DNA of 64,000 bases from Gracilibacillus halophilus YIM-C55.5 (lineage in GTDB: Bacteria > Bacillota > Bacilli > Bacillales > Amphibacillaceae): contig NZ_APML01000004.1 of NCBI RefSeq assembly GCF_000359605.1, positions 62,001 through 126,000 of the forward strand, read 5' to 3'. The notes under the pieces are model-generated. The model was not told the DNA's origin and did no database searches. It was given only the letters and a program-made list of their open reading frames with translations. This document shows, in pieces, positions 61,327 to 64,000 of this stretch. The number at the start of each line of letters is the position of its first letter. Within the stretch, counting starts at the first letter, position 1. The translations under genes and the position numbers were made by a program.

Positions 61327-62952
61327 TTATGGTAAATATGCGATATAGTGTGGTTGTTGATAATCAAAATCGTATTGATACAATTGGTGGATCCAGTCCG
61401 TTCCATATTGATTCATGAAATACAACACGTTCCATATTCTCTCTTGCAAACCGTTTTCGGGATGTAAATGTAAGTTGACATAATCAAACACTTGAATATG
61501 ATGCGTATTCTCATTTTCCACTTCTTTACGTAAACGTTGGGTCAATGTTTCGACATCCTCTAATATAAATTCCAAATTTTTCTTTGCGTAATGCTTCACA
61601 TCATCACTCATCGAATTCGCAACATCTTGAAGTGGTTCGTGCGCCTTTGTAATCGTCTGTTTCAATTGCGTTTCTAATGTGTGGATGGGTGGTGATAATT
61701 GTGATCGTAGCCAATTTTGTTTTTGATCTATTGTGCCATATTGAATGCTTGAATCGACGGGAATATCATATGTTGCTAAACGTTTATTGACCTTTTCCTC
61801 AACTAACGTGATTGAAACTCTTGGTAATACTGGTGGCATTTTTCGTTCGAAGGCTTGAAATGTCGGCTTTAAAATTGACCAATAGCCTACTTCACTCGGT
61901 CCACCAAGAAATGCAAGTGTCGGAAATAATAAATCCTGCATGATAGGTCTTGTCACCACATTGTTGCTTAGTCTCTCAGGATGATCTGAAGCGATATGTA
62001 GCAATTCTTCTTCTGTTAATCGACATTCATTGTTTTTGCCAATCCATAGCGCACCTTCACGTTTTAATAAAATACGTTCGTTATCCAAATGATAAAACAG
62101 ATGTCCATCATCTTCATCTACATCCACCGAAATAGGATAACCTAATTGTCTCAAGGATTGTAATGATTGATATACACCTGGATGCCAGGTTCCATGCGTT
62201 TGAATCATCTTTGTGAAAAATTCAGCTTCTAAACCTCGGACCTGGGGATCAGCAGAATCAACTAATATCAGCCCAGATTCAGCAAACAAATGATGGACAA
62301 ACGTAGCAAAGAAATCTACTAGCGTTTCAGATTCATCAACACATCGATTCATGGTATAGAATAGATCTTTCGTGTACGTTGTTTCATCTAATTGTTTGGT
62401 GACTTCCTTTACCCACTGCTTTAATTGATCTCGGTCGACCTTTCGATGAGAAACAGAGGAACGGTCAGTGGCCCCATCATTAAATGGATGCTTGACTAAT
62501 TCATTTTCGCTTGGTAAGTAAATATGATTAATTTCATCAAAATCATGATCCTCACCCGCAATCCAAAACACAGGCAGTACAGGTTTATTCAATTCCTTTT
62601 CTTGTTTTTGAGCTAATTGAATGATCGAAACAATTTTATGTATCGTATAAAGTGGTCCTGTAAGCAAACCTGCTTGTTGTCCCCCAATGACAACCATACT
62701 TTCATCAGCTTTTAAGCGCTCAATGTTTGAAAAGGTCTCATCCGAAGCTTTCCAACGTTTGTTCAGATCATTTAACACCTTTGATAAATTTTCACGCGGA
62801 TACGTATATTCCTTCATGTCTTGCATTCGCTCATGAAAAACATTTTCTTCATATGGCTGATAATCAAAAAAACGAAAAAGCTCTTGATGTTTGTTTCGAT
62901 AAGAAGTGATAAATGTATGTAATAAGTCGATTGCGATCGATTCCATTTGCAT
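61327..62952 (-). CDS. bshC: bacillithiol biosynthesis cysteine-adding enzyme BshC
   Basis: It catalyses the last step of bacillithiol synthesis, joining cysteine to glucosaminyl-malate. Family segments: VVIGGQQAGLLTGPLYTIHK near residue 95, VFWIAGEDHDFDEINHIYLP near 137, FLGGPSEVGYWSILKPTFQA near 345, and a long coiled-coil region near 420-500. It is 541 aa. It is in the conserved DUF3397-bshC-mraZ order. Start at 62952 with AAAGGGG 10 nt upstream; an ATG two codons later is possible. Confidence 0.95.
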   Translation of the reverse strand: MQMESIAIDLLHTFITSYRNKHQELFRFFDYQPYEENVFHERMQDMKEYTYPRENLSKVLNDLNKRWKASDETFSNIERLKADESMVVIGGQQAGLLTGPLYTIHKIVSIIQLAQKQEKELNKPVLPVFWIAGEDHDFDEINHIYLPSENELVKHPFNDGATDRSSVSHRKVDRDQLKQWVKEVTKQLDETTYTKDLFYTMNRCVDESETLVDFFATFVHHLFAESGLILVDSADPQVRGLEAEFFTKMIQTHGTWHPGVYQSLQSLRQLGYPISVDVDEDDGHLFYHLDNERILLKREGALWIGKNNECRLTEEELLHIASDHPERLSNNVVTRPIMQDLLFPTLAFLGGPSEVGYWSILKPTFQAFERKMPPVLPRVSITLVEEKVNKRLATYDIPVDSSIQYGTIDQKQNWLRSQLSPPIHTLETQLKQTITKAHEPLQDVANSMSDDVKHYAKKNLEFILEDVETLTQRLRKEVENENTHHIQVFDYVNLHLHPENGLQERIWNVLYFMNQYGTDWIHQLYQYDFDYQQPHYIAYLP

Positions 62953-63039
62953 TGGTTATATGCCCCTTTGTTCAAATGATTCATTTTATGATACCACTTG
63001 TATTTTACATAATTATATAAAGAAAAGCACATCATTTGT

Positions 63040-63426
63040 TTACACAGCGCGATAGATAAACAAGCACACACCATAGAGACTAAATCCAATATATAGAATA
63101 AAAAAAAGTAAAAAGCTCGATTTCCAAAAATACTTCCATATAACAGAAAAAATAATATCCTTCCCTTGTTTCCATTGAGCGAAAACAAAAATCGTAAACA
63201 TAAAAGCAAGAAATAATATCATATAACCCGTTACATGATATTGAAATAGACTATAAATCATAGCGTTAACTGCTAAAATATAAAAAATTGTTGTTGAATC
63301 AACAGCGATATGAATTGCTCGCCAATGCCGTTCAACTAAGCGCTTCGATGTAAAATATACCAAAACCGTTATGAAGAGCGGAATTGTAATCGCTATCGCC
63401 ATAACATGAGCTAAAACATCAACCAT
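63040..63426 (-). CDS. yllA: DUF3397 family membrane protein (YllA)
   Basis: A 128-residue protein with about four hydrophobic segments and a short basic loop in the middle (FAQWKQGKD). It matches the DUF3397/YllA family in size, hydrophobicity and position directly upstream of bshC. No function is known. The ATG has AAGGTGG 6 nt upstream. Confidence 0.85.
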   Translation of the reverse strand: MVDVLAHVMAIAITIPLFITVLVYFTSKRLVERHWRAIHIAVDSTTIFYILAVNAMIYSLFQYHVTGYMILFLAFMFTIFVFAQWKQGKDIIFSVIWKYFWKSSFLLFFILYIGFSLYGVCLFIYRAV

Positions 63427-63510
63427 ATTTTTCCACCTTTTTACTAATTTTCATAACTGAACATATTTTATACTTGAAATAATACGACATTTTTGTACAA
63501 AAAACAACAA

Positions 63511-63534
63511 ATACCCTATCTTTTGACAGGGTAT
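63511..63534 (-). terminator. terminator of the RsfA-type gene
   Basis: A 7-bp stem ATACCCT / AGGGTAT with a 10-nt loop, followed on the minus strand by TTGTTGTTTTTTG. Confidence 0.7.
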
Positions 63535-63549
63535 CATAGGACTTTCATA

Positions 63550-64000
63550 TCATTTTTTCTGTAAAGCTTTCGCTTGTTCAATGTAAACTTCAATCTTTGA
63601 AAGATACGAATCCATTTGCTCCATGTATTGTTTCAATTTTCTATTTTCAGTTCGTAAGACCTCTAATTGCGTCTGATCATCTACTTGCGCATAATAGGAT
63701 TGTAACTTCTGTAATAATTGTATAATTTCTTGATTATCAAATTCCTCTAAGTGTTCTGTTTCCATGACATACCATTGCGTCTGTTCTTTCTTACGATTCG
63801 TTTTAGCCATTTGTATGGCATCTTCATAATTTTTTCGTAATGCAGCATTCCAGCGAAACCCACAAGCTGCTGGCGTTCGTGACAATTCATCACCAACTTC
63901 TTTAAACGCTTCTAATTGTGTCTTACCTTCGCGAATATATCGCAACACCGTCTCAGCTAATAAAATATCTTCATCCTTCGTCCAGGCATCTTGACGATTC
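63550..64000 (-). CDS. RsfA family transcription factor (YlbO-like), 5' end outside the window
   Basis: A regulator related to RsfA, which modulates forespore gene expression with sigma-F. The Myb/SANT-like DNA-binding part reads [20 protein letters not shown], then [22 protein letters not shown]-terminal coiled coil follows (about 95-135). The frame is open to the window end, so the start codon is only a few codons beyond it. The position near yllA and bshC matches ylbO of B. subtilis. Confidence 0.9.
   Translation of the reverse strand, partial: NRQDAWTKDEDILLAETVLRYIREGKTQLEAFKEVGDELSRTPAACGFRWNAALRKNYEDAIQMAKTNRKKEQTQWYVMETEHLEEFDNQEIIQLLQKLQSYYAQVDDQTQLEVLRTENRKLKQYMEQMDSYLSKIEVYIEQAKALQKK

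Overview
The window is a stretch of housekeeping chromosome from a low-GC, spore-forming Gram-positive bacterium. Gene content and order match the Bacillus subtilis recG-spoVM-prkC-priA-gmk-pyr-lspA-ileS-divIVA-sepF-sigG-sigE-ftsAZ-mur/fts region closely. spoVM, spoIIGA, sigE, sigG, spoVD, spoVE and an RsfA-type gene show an endospore former, and bshC indicates bacillithiol. The acidic proteins and the divergence from Bacillus suggest a Bacillaceae genus such as Gracilibacillus or Virgibacillus; this placement is inference. Nearly all genes lie on the minus strand. The plus-strand genes are rpmB, rqcH, a small unknown gene, a nitroreductase, a YfhD-type gene and a methionine-type ABC transporter.

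Layout. 1-5160: recG (5' part), fakA, the Asp23-family gene yloU, rpmB(+), spoVM, thiN, rpe. 5162-16895: ribosome GTPase, Ser/Thr kinase and phosphatase, RNA and tRNA modification, replication restart, CoA synthesis, rpoZ, gmk, remA and yloC. 17047-19989 (+): rqcH, a 51-bp repeat array, an unknown gene behind a large palindrome, and a nitroreductase. 20129-31674: complete pyrimidine operon pyrR-pyrP-pyrB-pyrC-carA-carB-pyrK-pyrD-pyrF-pyrE with two PyrR attenuators. 31847-36104: rluD-type synthase, lspA, and ileS behind an Ile T-box. 36471-43400: divIVA, ylmH, ylmG, sepF, ylmE, pgeF, ylmC, a YfhD-type gene(+), sigG, sigE, spoIIGA. 43819-46080 (+): metN-metI-metQ, followed by a second copy of the 51-bp repeat array. 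46439-61160: ftsZ, ftsA, divIB, spoVE, murD, mraY, murE, spoVD, pbpB, ftsL, rsmH, mraZ. 61327-64000: bshC, a DUF3397 gene, and an RsfA-type regulator cut by the window end.

Most notable points. (1) A family of 51-bp (17-codon) tandem repeats sits at two unlinked intergenic sites with the same architecture: full 51-bp units and then a 48-nt terminal unit ending in a stop codon on the minus strand. (2) recG, rpe and pgeF each carry a one-base deletion in a two-base run, which points to sequencing undercalls rather than true gene loss. (3) Several genes expected from Bacillus synteny are absent from their usual slots: rlmN, def, murG, murB, sdaAA/sdaAB and a pyrP-pyrB attenuator. (4) MetN lacks its usual C-terminal regulatory domain. 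(5) Clear regulatory sites are readable: Ile T-box, two PyrR leaders, a five-fold 10-bp MraZ-type repeat, and sigma-F, sigma-H, sigma-E and sigma-G-like promoters. No rRNA, tRNA, CRISPR, insertion sequence or prophage was seen.
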